From Erpobdella octoculata (Eukaryota; Annelida; Clitellata; Hirudinida; Erpobdellidae), in assembly GCA_963978895.1 (NCBI GenBank), contig OZ022242.1, positions 13,801,907-13,865,906 on the forward strand: DNA of 64,000 nt, given 5' to 3'. The stretch's first letter is position 1. Every line of letters begins with the position of its first letter. Below, one piece after another: positions 11,208 through 24,300 of the stretch. A program made the translations under genes and the position numbers. The notes under the pieces are model-generated. The model searched no databases and had not been told where the DNA came from. It saw nothing but the letters and a program-made list of their open reading frames with translations.

Positions 11208-13958
11208 GATAGGTAACAGGAAGCCCACCCATTAGTCTAGATAATTTGCTTCTAGGATGGTTTGCACCATAGATGTTTTTCAACCTGGATGACTCACACC
11301 CTGTACGGTTTGTTCCTTGGATGGTTAGCGACCGGGACGTTTCACCACTGGACGATTCAAACTCTAGACGGTTTAGCCTTCGGACGGTTTATTTCCTGGA
11401 TGATTCTCTCCTTGAATGGTTCCCACCTTGGACAATTTGCCCCTGGTTTGTTTTCCACCAGAACGATTTTTCCCCTGGCCGTATGTTTGCTAGTTTCAGT
11501 TTCTCTTTGCTTATTTTTTAGTTTATAAGTGGTGCCTCTGGGTTGTGTTATAATAGCAATTATGTTATGTAAGCCATTGCAAATCACTTCTGCGTGAGCA
11601 CTTAAAAATCTTGTCCAACATTTAGTACGGTGGTGTAATCGGATAAGTGCAAAGGTATCTAAGAATGAATGTTACATGCTTGCTTACACCCTTACATTAT
11701 GTAATCTAGATGAAAAATTGATATAGTTAAAGTTAAATAAGATAAATCTGAAATAATGGTTGTGTTACAAAACCCACTCATATTAGAACCAGTAAATCAA
11801 GACAGTTGTTTCCATTGTAAGATGTTTATAGAAATTTTTTAGAATAAACTTCCTACCTGTTGACATAATATTATAATAAGCAAATATTTTTTTAATTTAT
11901 GTAATCCAAAATGTTGGATACAGAGATATGTTGTTGCTCAGTGGATGTAACCTAATTTTTTTAAAGATACTGATTGTGATATAGATCCATAGAAATCACA
12001 ACATAGTTGAACCAATGAAACAAAACAGTCGTTTTAAATCTAACCAATTTATTTCAATTAGTAAAACTAAACTTTTAATGCAAATAGAATAGAGACACGA
12101 TGACCAAGTATCACAATAAGCATTATTAATACACTGTAGGAGCGCTAAGAAAGTATTCAAAGTAACAAAATTTATGATAATCAGCAATGTTAATTATAAA
12201 ACAAATAAAGCTCTGTGTTTATTTTTCAAACAGCAAAATACTGCAATTATATCGACTGTTTATTTTTACTATAGTAAACCCCTAAACTTGATAGCTATCT
12301 GGAAAACCTAAATTTATTCTAATCTCAAGCTCAAAAATATCCCAATTGGAGTGTTATGTATTAGTTCCCTATGCTCCTATCCGAGTTACATTGTACATTA
12401 TGTCAGACAAGATCTTAAGAGCTCAATCAATTATTCAAATTTCTATACTCCTTTTTACTTTTAAAGTCAATCTGCCACAAAGCAACGACACAAATGTGTC
12501 TTTAGTTCTTGCTTGAAAGCAGTTAGTGACACCGAAGTTGTCAAAAAGCCATGAAGACGTCTCCATGAATGTGGACCAGAGAAAGGAAATTAGCGCTTAG
12601 AGAAAAGAGTGTTGAATAGGATTGAGATAGTTTGTTATTGGGGAGGAAGATGTCAAGTTAGATTACTTCTGTGTAGAGATGGTGAAGTAGAATTAATAGT
12701 TTTAAACATCATTTAGGGTATTTTAAAAGTTATTTTGTACTTCAGAAAAAGCCAGTGTAGTTGGACCAAAGAAGAAGTTCTAGAAAATACTGAAAGTATG
12801 AGACACAAGATGAAATAGTGCTCTAAAAAGAATAGAGAGACGACTTTGGGGAATTAGAATAAATATATGGGTCATCAAAATTTAGTTGAATGTTGAGAAA
12901 AAAGATGATACAATTTGAGACAGCTCAGAAGTGTAGAAAATGAAGAGAAAATAACCAAGAATAGAACCTTGAGGAACACCATAGTCAAAAGTTACATGAT
13001 AATCATAGCTTTAGAAGCATTAAGAACAACATAAGAAGATCAATCTGAAAAATCTCATACTGTCTGTATAAGGCCCCAGAAGTAATTTTCTATGGCTCAC
13101 ATATAGAGATCAACCGAATTTAATTTTCGTTTTCGTTGCCAAAACTGCATATTTTTTAAGTTTCGTCCCACTTTCGTTTTCTGTATTTTTGAATTCAGTA
13201 CAGTTTCGCTTTCAGTCCAGATTTTTTTTTGCCCACGAGCAGTTTCGACTCTTTCCAAAATTAATAAAATTACTGGACCCCATTTAAAAAAAATTTACTT
13301 TCCAACCCCTTTACTCTTTCTTCTCCCTCATTCCCTTTCTCTTTTTTCTTTCTTTCTTTCCTCTCTCTTTTTTCCCTTTCTCTCTTTCTTTTTTTCCCTG
13401 ACCCAATAATGTTTTGGCTGTTAGGTTATTACAGCTATAAACAGAATTTTAAGTTTCGCTTGCATTTTTCAGATGAAACCGACAGTGCGGTTACATTTTG
13501 GTTTTCGGCTGATTCGAAAAGTCAGTTTCAGAAGCAGTTTCGTTTTCCGCCAAAACTAGAAAATACAGTTTCGGTCACTCTCTACTCACATAATTGCTCT
13601 TATTAATATTCAGCTCCATTTATAAATTAAAAAATAAGCACAAAACTGAAACAAACAAATATTCGACCAGGGGGCAAATCATGATGGTGGAAAACTGACC
13701 AGGGAGCGAATCGTCTAAGGTCTGGACCGTTCACGGGGTGAATTATTCAGGGAACTGACCGTCTGGAGGGCAAACTGTCCGGAGTGCGAATTGTTCGGGG
13801 GATGAAACGTTCGGGGCGCGGATCGTCCAAGGAACAAACTGTCCAGAGTGCGAATCATCCAGGTGGGGGTGGGGAGATTGTTATGATGCACATTTTTCAT
13901 AAAGCAAATCATCTAACCCAAGGTGAATCTTCCGGGTGGGAGACGTCTGTTACCTATC
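11208..13958. mobile_element. Fold-back-like element with long minisatellite inverted arms
   Basis: The two ends are inverted copies. The left begins GATAGGTAACAG (11208-11219) and the right ends with its reverse complement (13947-13958). The similarity continues inward for about 300 bp through degenerate ~19-20-bp repeats of the type GGACGGTTTG-CC-TGG, and closes with matching TTTATAAGTGG-like sequence near 11521-11534 and 13617-13625. The ~2.1-kb interior is AT-rich with a T/C-rich stretch (about 13317-13400) and no recognisable ORF. This architecture resembles fold-back (FB/Galileo-like) DNA elements. I could not find a convincing target-site duplication, so the exact ends are uncertain. 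Confidence 0.6.
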
Positions 13959-15810
13959 AATGAGCCAAGATGAAGAATTCTCTATGGTCTGGAATGATAG
14001 AATACCTCTTTGCACCAATGCCTAAAGGCTTGTTGCCTTTTTGCTTCCCACTCATATGTATCCACTGCAAATAATTCAAAACTTTTTTCTTTTGACTTAT
14101 ATTCCATCAAAACCACCAACTGAAGTATTTTGTTTCTACAAACTTGTTACTTGCCGTGGTCAACTCACAAGAGTTTAAATCATTGTATGCATTCAAAGCC
14201 ACTAACTTGAAATTTTTTCTCAATTTTAATTATAGGTGGTTCAGAGAATTCTAAGTCCTTGTAAAAACCACCACACAATCCATGCCTTATCTTGAAACTT
14301 TCGAGTGACTCCACGGAGACACGTCTTATCACTCAGTTTTTTTCATGGATTTACCACTCTTTCTCATTATATTTCAATTAATTTCAACCCTGGATGAATG
14401 AAGGTTGTAATGATGGGGAAGATTGTAGTAATAATAATAATTGTGACTAGAGTACTGATTTTTAAAATTAGACGGACTGAACCAGGTCCAAAATTTGATG
14501 GGCCGGGCCCAAAATTAGACGGACCGGGCCAGGCCCAAAATTAGACGGACTGGGCCAGGCCCAAAATTAGAAGGACCGGGCCAGGCCCAAAATTAGACGG
14601 CCATCCAGGCCCAAATTAGACGTGTTGTGCCGGGCTAGGCACATAGTGAGACTGAGCTCAAATTAGACAGGCCAGGCCCAATATTAGACGGCCGGGCCAA
14701 AAGTAGACGGGCCAGGCCCAAAACGAGACGGCATGGGCCAGGCTGAAACGAGACAAGCCAGGCTTAAAACGAGACAGGCCAGGCCTAAAATTAGACGGGT
14801 CTGGCTAAAATTTGACGGACCTGACCAGGTCCAAAATTAGACGGGCTGGGCAGGCCCAAAATTAGACGGGCCGGGTCAGGCCCTAAAATAGACGGGCCTG
14901 GCTAAAGTTTGACGGACCGGACCAGGTCCAAAATGAAACGAACGGGCCAGGTCCAAAATTTGATGGGCCGGGCCCAAAATTAGACGGACCGGGCCAGGCC
15001 CAAAATAAGACGGACTGGGCCAGGCCCAAAATTAGAAAAGCCGGGTCAGACCCAAAATTAGACGGGCCGGATCAGGCCCAAAATTAGACGTGCCGAGCCA
15101 GGCCTAAAGTTAGACTTGCCGGACTGGGCCAGGTCAAAAATTAGACGGACTGGGCCCAAAATTAGATGGATCGGGCCAGGCCCAAAATTAGACGGGTTGG
15201 GCCTGCCTAGAATTATACGGGCGGGCCTAAAATTTTGGTTTGTCAAGCTAGGACAGATACATGAGGCTAAAGTTCATACAAGTTCGATCGGATGGACCAC
15301 AGGTACTAAAAGAAAAATATTGACAGGAATATAACTAGGTAGATATAATTCAAAAAGTATGATAAATAAAATACTGCTTGTACCAACTAATCTAAATACT
15401 CAATACTAGGTGAGCTAGAAAAGATATTTTTTTCTATTTAGTCGAAAATCTTGAGGGGGGCCGTAGCCCCCTCAGCCTCTCCCAATCCACGCCTCTGTCG
15501 CCACTTGAATTGTTTTTCTACGAGTTCTAAACTTTGAATATTAAAAGCAAACAACAACGCTTCTAATATGTCTAGAATCAAGGCTTATCTGACAATAACT
15601 TTTTTTCCTCGAAAAATTCATCGTGGTTTACCAGTGTGTGGTTTAAATAACGTCTGTATCTGTCAATTAGACAATTTAGACGGTATGTATGTTTGAGTGT
15701 TTGGTGACGTGTTTATGCTGGCTTTGAGGAAGGGAGGCCACCGAAAGCACAAGGCTTTAATTAATTATAATTAAACAATTTGCGGCAGCTAAAGCAAGTA
15801 AGTTAAATTT
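11423..15810 (+). repeat. Segmental duplication, copy 2
   Basis: Near-identical second copy of 1-4388. It starts inside the left arm of the fold-back-like element at 11208-13958, so the true duplicated unit must extend left of base 1 of the window. The virtual absence of divergence in non-coding AT-rich DNA means either a very recent tandem duplication or an assembly artefact (an unmerged haplotype or a misjoin around the long GTGA array). Confidence 0.93.
14467..15237 (+). repeat. GC-rich ~26-35-bp minisatellite (duplicate)
   Basis: The same array as 3045-3815, unit for unit as far as read, inside copy 2 of the segmental duplication. The unchanged unit order and number support a very recent or artefactual duplication, because minisatellites normally change length quickly. 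Confidence 0.9.
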
Positions 15811-16108
15811 GTAATAAAGTGTTAATAGATTTAACTTGTGATTTTTTACCCAATTCTAAAATAGTTTTTTAGAAAATAAAACTCAAGTAAGCTATCGTCG
15901 GAGAGGGGCGCAAGATCGGTGTTTGCCATAGGCGCCATTTACCCTAGGCTCGTCGCCTAATAGCATATTACTGCAAATCAGTACTTAACCACGCATTCTC
16001 TTGATGTAGCAATATTACATTTAAGGACCTATTTAATCAAAATCAAATAAGAAATCAAATTAATAACGAACATCAAGTAACACAAACACAATTCTTGCGT
16101 AATAAAAT
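15811..16108. other. Spacer before the IRAK1BP1-like gene 3' end
   Basis: Unique-looking AT-rich sequence with a GC-richer patch (15900-15965, GAGGGGCGCAAGATCGG). No gene seen. Confidence 0.4.
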
Positions 16109-16114
16109 TTTATT
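16109..16114 (-). promoter_or_regulatory. Putative poly(A) signal of IRAK1BP1-like gene
   Basis: AATAAA on the minus strand, about 110 bp downstream of the stop codon at 16225-16227. Confidence 0.45.
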
Positions 16115-16224
16115 TACAGAAGAATTCCTAAAAACTATACAACCAGTGTATATTTTCGAAATATTAAGAGAGCTAATGAACACAAAAAGATTAATACAAA
16201 AATAGCATAAATTCAGCAAAGAAT

Positions 16225-17375
16225 TCAGCCATGAGCTTGCCTGCCTAACAACTCAAACACAACAGAAGCTTTAGAGGCTACATTCCAGTATGCGGAATCA
16301 AAGCTCTTTTGAATAGAAAACGCTTCCAATGTGATATTGTTTCCCAGGATGGTATGATTACCTTTCTCGATAACTTTAACGCTACCTTCATTTTTGGAAT
16401 CGTACCCCGAGGTATTTTTTAAACCCTGCCATTCCTGACACTCCAGTTCTTCCACTGAAACTACTCGACCGATCCTGGCCTTGACTACTGTGGCCATGTT
16501 AAGAGCCTTTTCTCTACAGAGTTTTACAGCCTGTGTTGAAGCTTTCTGCCTAATTCGATAAAAGAAAAATAATTTTACACAATAAACTAAAGATTTATTT
16601 TATAATAAAAGAAAGATCATGATATAAGAACTGTGAATACAAAAATCCATAAAAGTTCATTCACAAACTATGAAAATAGTTTTTAAAAGTAGTTATATTT
16701 ATTGTTACAACAGCATTATTATGTTATATCTTGATTAAACAAACTGAAAAAAGTTATCAACAAATACATGCCTTAGTTGTTCCAGCTTTTCAGGACTAAG
16801 GTAAAAGAGAGGCAATGAGACTTGGACGCGGTCCAATTTTTCCACAATTAAATTGTGAATGTTTTGCCACTTGCTGAGGTCTCCTTTTACTTCCACGGCC
16901 AGCTCAACGTTCATTAAAAAACCAGAACTTGTTTTCTCTAGAGATTTTTGAACTTTGATGTTCTTCTCCTGAAATTACGAAACAAAATTACTAAGGACTT
17001 CCTCAATCAAACTTGTTATAATTAATATCAATACATTTTTGTTGCAAAACAATTAAGACTTTATTATCTTCTATATTTTGAAAAAAAATTAGTTCATGAA
17101 TGATGTGCTCACAAATCACAAAACTATTAAAACAGAATTGAAGAGACAACCTTTACTCCCTGATTTCTGACAACTTGCAAAACATATTTCAACCTCTTGG
17201 CAGCGCTCTCTTCCACTTCAGAAACTTCGTTCTTGCGACTAGAAATGAATATTTCCAAACGACAAACATCAGGAGGGGCGAATGACTCACCAGTTGATGT
17301 GACTCGAATGACCTGGCACCCACTTGAATCATCTTTTATATCAACCAGGAGAATTAGTTTTATTAGGCATAACAT
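16225..17375 (-). CDS. IRAK1BP1: IRAK1BP1/SIMPL-like protein (SIMPL domain), three coding exons
   Basis: Exons, 5' to 3' on the minus strand: 17375(start?)-17151, 16968-16772, 16549-16225; 747 nt, 248 residues. The three pieces join in phase and align along the SIMPL (DUF541) family. They give an N-terminal STGESFAPPDVCRLEIFISS strand region, a middle VELAVEVKGDLSKWQNIHNL region ending in FYLSPEKLEQLR, and a C-terminal AVKLCREKALNMA helix with the EWQGL motif. Vertebrate IRAK1BP1 (about 260 residues) associates with IRAK1 and NF-kB p65; that role is family knowledge. The intron between exons 2 and 3 starts with GC (16770-16771), since the only in-phase joint uses AG|GCATGT. The start is uncertain: the first in-frame ATG gives a hydrophobic leader, and an acceptor-like AAAAG just before DDSSG could mean a further 5' exon. 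Confidence 0.85.
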
Positions 17376-18390
17376 AGCCTAACTATTAAGCATTTAAAAG
17401 TGTATTAAACATACATATTGAGCACATCTCAGGTCAGCCAGCAATATTCCTGTGAATATCCGTGAGCAAAAATAACAAAAGTAATAACTTAAAACTCTAG
17501 AAGATTCGATTCCATAAAAGATTATGTGATTTTTTTCTATGTACAGTTATTTATTATGCATTATTTACTTATTTATATTATGTTTATCGATTTCAAACTT
17601 CACCCAAACTTCTTTATCTAATTTCTGAGTTTATAAGCAACCGAGCAGGTATTGCTTGTTTTCTCAAACAATCACTGTGAGGTTGCGGTGTAAATCTGAG
17701 TTAGTTCTCTATAATATATGAATAACTTCAAATAACCTATCCTAGCAACTGTCGATCAGCGTTCTACAGCTGCTTCTCTTTGTACTTCAACATGTCCGAA
17801 CACGCTCACCCACGAACCGCGAAGCGACGAACGCGAAAATGACGGCGGTGGGTAAAAGGCTGACTGCACACTACTGCATACTATGGAATGGTGGACTGGT
17901 AAAAGCTTGACCTCAACTGCTGACTAATCTGTGATTGGTTTACGTATTCTGGTCACGTGACACGGGATTTGCGAATAACCGACCACTTTTTGCCAAAACG
18001 TTTTTGGACCAAGTCATTCGTAGCAAATGGCTATTGACAGCGTGTGGCAAAATCTTTTCAAAAACCACTAAAAAAGTGGAAAATAAAACTATGATAAATT
18101 TGTTTATACTGACAAGGATAATTGTAATGTCTGACATTCTTCATACCCGGGGACATTTCCCCGGTAGATCCGATCCTACAACTTAACTTTCTCCCAGTTG
18201 TTTCTCTCTTCTAGGGTAGACTATTTTCATGCCCGGGTATAAATTATTTTTTTCGTGCAACATAAACATGGATCTTTTTTGCTAATCCAGCAAGTCAGTA
18301 GTCCAAAAACAAATCTTCATTAAGTCCTCTACCCCTGCCCATTGAGGGGTAGATACAGGGGTAGACAAAAATTAAATATTGCGAAATCCT
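17376..18390. other. 5' region of the IRAK1BP1-like gene; no further gene seen
   Basis: AT-rich, with a GC-richer patch at about 17755-17860 (CGAACCGCGAAGCGACGAACGCG) that could be a promoter or untranslated first exon of the minus-strand gene. A 16-codon plus-strand frame starting at 17791 is too short to call. 18147-18360 has several CCCCGG/GGGTAGA segments of unknown origin. Confidence 0.35.
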
Positions 18391-18395
18391 ATCTC

Positions 18396-18790
18396 TATAT
18401 ATAAAAGCGACTGTCCCTATGTCTGTCTTGTATACAAATCCAAACAACTGGATTTTGAACAAAATCTGGCATGGAGGCAGTTCTCAAAAAGAATAATTTT
18501 ACATAATAAAAAATACATTAAAAAAAACATTTTTTTCTTGGGCCCTAAAAAGTGTAAAATAATATTCTTATAATTCCTATACAACGAAAAACGTTTAGGG
18601 CGCATTATTTTTTATAAATATTTGTTTTACTAAAGTTTTGATGTGGTAGCTTATATGCGCCCGCAACGTTTTTCGTTGTACAGGAATTATAGGAATATTA
18701 TTTCACACTTTTTAGGGCCCAAGAAAAACGTTGTTTTTTTAAACGTATTCTTTATGATGTAAAAATTATTTTCTACTTTTTAGTTTTTGA
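18396..18790 (+). mobile_element. Helitron-like 5' end carrying a palindromic repeat
   Basis: TCTCTATATATAAAAGCG at 18392 resembles a Helitron 5' terminus, and TGGATTTTGAACAAAATCTGG follows as in the short element at 45657. From 18487 to 18778 lies a ~290-bp imperfect palindrome whose arms share TCTTGGGCCCTAAAAAGTG and ACAACGAAAAACGTT-like segments. The same palindrome recurs at 62474-62757. Confidence 0.5.
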
Positions 18791-19139
18791 TTGGTGAAAT
18801 TCTGTAAGCATTTGAGTTTTTTTATTTTTTTTGCTATGTGCCCGTTGAATCTTCTAACTTTTTTACATTTTCTCGCTAGGTGGTAATATATAATCAATCT
18901 GATGCATTTTTAAAAACACACCATCGTATTGGATTCGACATCTAGTAAGACTTATAAGCTAGTAAGAAATAGACATCTATGTGCGGTAGGTATGTAGCTA
19001 GCATTTTAATATAATTCTATATTCGCGGAAAAACATTTTCAAAGAACAAAGTGACCTATTAAAAACGTTGTAAAAAAAGAAAATAAGGCAGGATGGCAGG
19101 ATAAAAAAGTTGTTTTTATTTGTTGTTTATAGCCAAAAA
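18791..19139. other. AT-rich repeat debris
   Basis: It includes a GGATTCGACATCTAGTAAGA segment (18923) with a diverged relative at about 27250-27330 (GGATTCAACCTTTAGTGA), so it is a dispersed repeat. No gene. Confidence 0.4.
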
Positions 19140-20760
19140 CAGTGACGTAATTTGAGCAAAACCTTGGGGCAACATGTTTATTGGGCCCACACGTTCAATT
19201 TTTTTTACCATAATGCTAAACTTTTCCTGTCCAAAAAAGCTAATGACCTGGCGGAGGGTAGTGGAAAGTACCTTCCCTAAAATTTTTCCAAACCTCTTTT
19301 TTGAATAAAAAGCTGATAACCAAGGGGGTAGTCGGAGATACTTTTCCCAAAAAATTCCAAACTTCCACACTTTCTTTTAGAAAGGGGGTAGTCAGAGGTA
19401 ATTTTCCCAAAAATTTTCTAAATACTGTTAAACTTTTTCTGGAAAAAAGCTGATAAAAGAGAGACCTCGGAAGTGTGCCGTAACCTAGTATTTTGAAGTG
19501 ACGAGTCCTAAATTTTTTGGGGAGACTGAATATATTTTCTGTCCACACCAAGTTGCACATTATAAATGTGATTCACGCGACAAATCAGGCTTAGCGATTG
19601 GAACAATTCTAATCTACGATATGTCGAATCCGCTCGAGAACTTGCCAAAGCATGAAAATAAAACAATGGTTATGGTACAAAATTTTATGACAATTATAAT
19701 TAACACGAAAACACGTTCCATAAGGTCATATTGTCAGAGAAAAATATGACGCGATTTCAGTATCAACTTCTCTACTAAGGTATTAAGATGTATTTTGAGC
19801 GTAATTAGATTTTTCTCGAAAGCTAATAAAGCCAGTTGGATCTTATGCTTGTAGCCCACTGATCGACGATAAAGCGACAGAATCCGCTTGTGAGTGGAGA
19901 ATCTGCTTTCCCACGTAGCAGTCGACACACCGATGGGTCACGCTCCGGCATACAGCTGCTAAATAATTGGAAACAAATCACGATCAAGTAGAATTGCATC
20001 TTCTAAAAAATATATTTTGCTACAGTTTGCTATGGCACAGCCGCATTGCATTAGGCAATTCTTCAGTAAGCCCATCCTAGTCGAGGCAAAGGAACTGGCT
20101 TACCTAGTGGTTCCAGGCACAGATGTGCCTGATAGTTCTGCGTTAATGGAACGAGGGACCAACAGCTTGGACTCGCCAAATCCAGGGTTCATTTTAATTT
20201 TAACATGAAATAAATCTAGAACATTGTAAAAGTCACTCTCATGTGCAGGTGACCACAGAGCCCATCAGCCAGGTGCGCTCTACTTGTTTGCGCTTTACGA
20301 CACTACATGATCATCAGCATTAAATCTAAAGCCAGCAGCCCCTGTCATTAATTTGTTCGATGTCAGAAATCATATTTCAATGTAGGGGATTACTTCAACC
20401 TAATTGGGACTCAATTCGAGTTTTTGGGAATCATTTCTTTAACCTTGCGGGGTCCACTTTAACGCCAAGGGAGCCTGTTTCAATGTCGGGAAGCCTACTT
20501 CAATGATTAAGTCGACTTTTTGGGACCTCTTTATCAATCTTATGGAAGCCCACTTCAGCTTCGGGAATCCCCACTCCAAATTCAGGGAACCTATTTCAAT
20601 GTCAGTGGGCCTACTTCAACCTTATTGGTGTCCAGTCCGACTTTTTTCGGAACTCTTTTCAACCACTTTAACGTTTTTCTTCCTTCCGGTCATCATTGGA
20701 GAGGCCCTCCCTCCGGCCTGACGCTTCTAGATTCACGTTTTGTTTTCGAGAATATGTAAA
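19140..20760 (-). pseudogene. Decayed hAT/ZMYM-like transposase element, copy 1
   Basis: Starts near CAGTGACGTAATTTG (19140), a hAT-like terminus. It contains ~80-bp tandem repeats (about 19220-19455, GGGGGTAGTC-GAG-TA-TTTTCCC) and, at 20380-20660, degenerate ~22-bp repeats of GGGAAGCCCACTTCAA type. The 19555-20420 block matches 57795-58728 collinearly, including the minus-strand peptide around LVEKLILKSRHIFL versus FVEKFAQKSRRIVL. Many stops and shifts make it non-coding now. The right end was not found. Confidence 0.5.
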
Positions 20761-21329
20761 TAATACATTTTATATATCACGCCTTTATACACTTTTGCTC
20801 CCAAAATAGCTCTGATGACCGGGGAAGGGTAGTCATAGGTACACACCTGCATGCAAAAATGCATTGGATATAATTGACTTAATTTGTGAAGACAAAACTC
20901 TGGTGGTGTTTTTATGTGCATGTCATAAAATTAAAAACAGAAAAAACAGAACCAAACAATCGATCAAGGGAGATGAATAAAAAGAAGTTAATATATATTT
21001 TTAATCTATATTTTTTTTATTAAATCCACTGTTAGATAACGACTCAGTCAGAAGTCTACCACAGCTCACACCATCAGCAGTTTTATCCATCTTTAGACAA
21101 CACACACACACACACAAGCATGCATACACACACACTCAAAATTAATCATCTTCGATCAGGCCTTCAATTCATTGCCCTTTCCAAATCTTTAATCTCTACT
21201 ATCTTCTTCTTCATAATGAGCTGAGTCAAAATTAAAAGTTTACTGTTAAATATACCAACAAATCAAATATTTAACTTATTAATATTTAAAACTTACTGTC
21301 TTCATGGTTGGTCAACTCAAGTCGTTTGA
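20761..21329. other. Spacer including 3' UTR of TIA1-like gene
   Basis: AT-rich, with a short CA repeat (21101-21136). A minus-strand AATAAA (21016-21021) lies about 310 bp past the TIA1-like stop codon and is a plausible poly(A) signal. Confidence 0.4.
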
Positions 21330-24300
21330 TCACTGCTTCGGTCCGTTGCCGTTAGCATTGTTGCTGGAAGAGTAGAATCCATCACCTGAACCCATTCCTG
21401 TTGTGGTTCCACTGTTAGCGGGCCACTGACCACTGAATAAAAAAAGCTCTGAATACAGTCTCCATCAATACCAAAATAAGAATATAGTAGACATATAGTC
21501 AAGAAAATGTTCAAAGTTTCAGATGTGTTTTGTCTCACTTACTATCACGATGCAAAGTAAAACATAAACATTTCTTTATAAACTAAATTTTAGCTTACCC
21601 ATACCCTTGATAACCAGCATACATTTGCTGGTTGTAGGCAGCATTCATGTAAGCCTGTGGATAGGCCCAATATCCCATCTGATTATAGTACGGGTTGTAA
21701 CCCCCCTAGAAAATTGAAAAATACAAAAAATATTATATTATGAAAAAGAAAGTTACTTGAAAAAAAAAATATTGCTCATAAATTGGCCCAAAAAACATAA
21801 CATCTTTTCTTACAGATGGAGGAAAACTACTGCCAGACGAAGGTGTCGTTGAGGAGACTGAAGGAGTGTTGTTCGGCTTGGGGCTAGAAATTGCTTCTGG
21901 ATCCTTACCCCATGAACACTTGACCATGTAACCATTCACCTCTGTGCCATGCACTCCCACGATTCCATTACATGCCGAATCTTTCCTGTCCATCCTGAGT
22001 AAATAATACAATAACAACTAAATTAATCAATGACATTGATTTGTGACATATGATAATGAAATTTTAATAATAAAACAGTAAATAATCGAGCATAATTAAA
22101 CAGTAAATACATATAAAGTGAATGACAAGATTAAACTGAATTTTATACAAACCTGATAAACGCAAAACACTTTTCCTTGAAAATTCGAATGTCGACAATA
22201 TTTCCAAACGGATTGAAAGTTTCCCTCAGTAACTCTTCTGCTCAAAATAATAAATAAAATGTATCCATGTAGAAACGATTTAATGAGCAAATAATAATGT
22301 GATTAATACCTGTTAACCCTGACTGGATGCCAGCGCAGTAAATGGTGACATTGTTCGGACTGGACTGATTATATACTTCATCGTAGTCTAACAACGGCCG
22401 ACCTTTAATGGAAAAATAAGAGCATTACAAATAAAACACAAAGAATAATATTTCATATCATCAAGATATACATACCAGGGATCCTGCTCAAATTCATCAT
22501 GTTTCCTTTACCACTAGCCCAGTTTGTTTTGATCGTTCGCCCACCGAGCCATTGGCCATTCATCGTCGTTATAGCATTCTCTGCATCCTAGATTGTCAAA
22601 ATATAACTGTTATTAGCAAAATTGCTAAAAATTGACATAAATGAGTTCGATAGCTAACCTCTTTTCTAACAAAACAAACAAACGCATATCCCTTCGACAT
22701 CTGTGTATGAGGATCTCGGATAATTTTGCAATCTCTGATTAAAAAAAATTTGTTTAAAGACGCTGTATTTTTCTCAAAGAAAATCTTAACACAGTTGCAG
22801 ACTATTGAAATTTTTAAAAAATACTTACGAAATCTCTCCGAACGGGGAAAAGGCATTTTTGATTTGGATGGCATCTATGTCTGGGCTTAAATCTCCCACA
22901 TAAATGTGGTAATGATCTGTAAAGATTTGAAAATATTCATTACCACTGTTAAATAAAAAACTTTTATTAAAACCAAATATAAATTCTTGTTTCACTAAAG
23001 AAATCAAACAGTCTTGACAATCATTTTATGGGAAAATTATTACTTGTTGTGTCTTGCTTAACGGTTGTTCCAGGATGTGATGCCCAGTTGACCTTCAACT
23101 CCTACAAAAAACAGCATACAAACCATCTTAATACATAAATGGAACAAAACAGTTTAGGATGGAATTATCTATTGCAACTTTCAGCACTTTACTTTATGGA
23201 TAGCAAAAAAAATGATCCAACCTTGCCCATGACATTTCGTTTATTCATGGCCATCAAAGCTGCTTGAGCCTGTGGGTGTTCAGCAAATTTGACAAAAGCA
23301 TACGGATCATGCCCAACCTGTCATAAAATAGTAGGTGAATAAAACCTTATTTTATCTGTAAATATAACCTCATGACAATATATTATAGAAGTATGCTGAA
23401 GTCAATTCTGTCAAATCTGAAGTTAATTAAAATATTAGCACAACAAAATGTGATCTTTGATATCAAGTTTAGCGACACAAGCAATTTTTCATATTAGTGG
23501 AAATGCAATGAAGAAATGACAAACTTGTAAAATAAATAAAAATTAATTTGATTAATGAAAAAAATTCTAATATTTTTTAGAAAACTTATTTTTACTAAAT
23601 ATATTCTGCTTTTTTTACTCTTGGCACCATTTAAAATGCTGAAAATTTTCTATAAATACTTACTCCAGGGTTATTTTAAATAAATTATTATTTTAAGCCA
23701 TTTTATTATTTTACTTTAAAAATAAAATAACTTTTATTGCTAAGCAGGACAATTAATTTAAATTTTGTAGCTCTCATTTATGGCCCACATTAACAACCTA
23801 AAATGTATTAAAGCCTATTTCTGTGGACATGAATTATTAACTTCAGAAATAAAAGATTTTAATGCTAAAAGTGCCACTTACTTCAAACAATTAACTTAAA
23901 CAATTGATTTTATATAGCAAATTTAAATTTATTATATTTAATTTAAGCAAGATTTGATGCAAAAATATGGAATCAACTTGCAGACTTTAATATACTATGC
24001 TATGAGACAATAAAAGAAGTCATTCATTCTTCAATATTTGAAACATTTTCAAGCTCATATATTAGGTCTATTAAGACAGTTAGAAGATTAAAAAATTCTC
24101 ATAAATGAATAATATCAAAACAATTAACCTCTCTTATTATTTTACATTCTAAACAGTATCCAAACTGCGAGAACAGCATGTACAGCAAGTCTTCAGTGAC
24201 TGCCAACTCCAAATTGCCCACGTACCTGTATGCATGTCAAAATGTCAACACGTTACTACTAATTATGTAATTATTTCATACAACGTTCACAAAACCAAAG

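Noticed and set aside
9186..11228. 680-codon minus-strand ORF of Thr-His-Ser-Leu repeats
   Set aside because: It is a direct reading of a perfect GTGA array; any frame of a stop-free tetranucleotide stays open. No flanking coding sequence or domain.
11208..13958. Classification as a hAT or other named superfamily
   Set aside because: No target duplication of diagnostic length, no CAG-type terminus and no transposase seen; only the fold-back architecture is supported.
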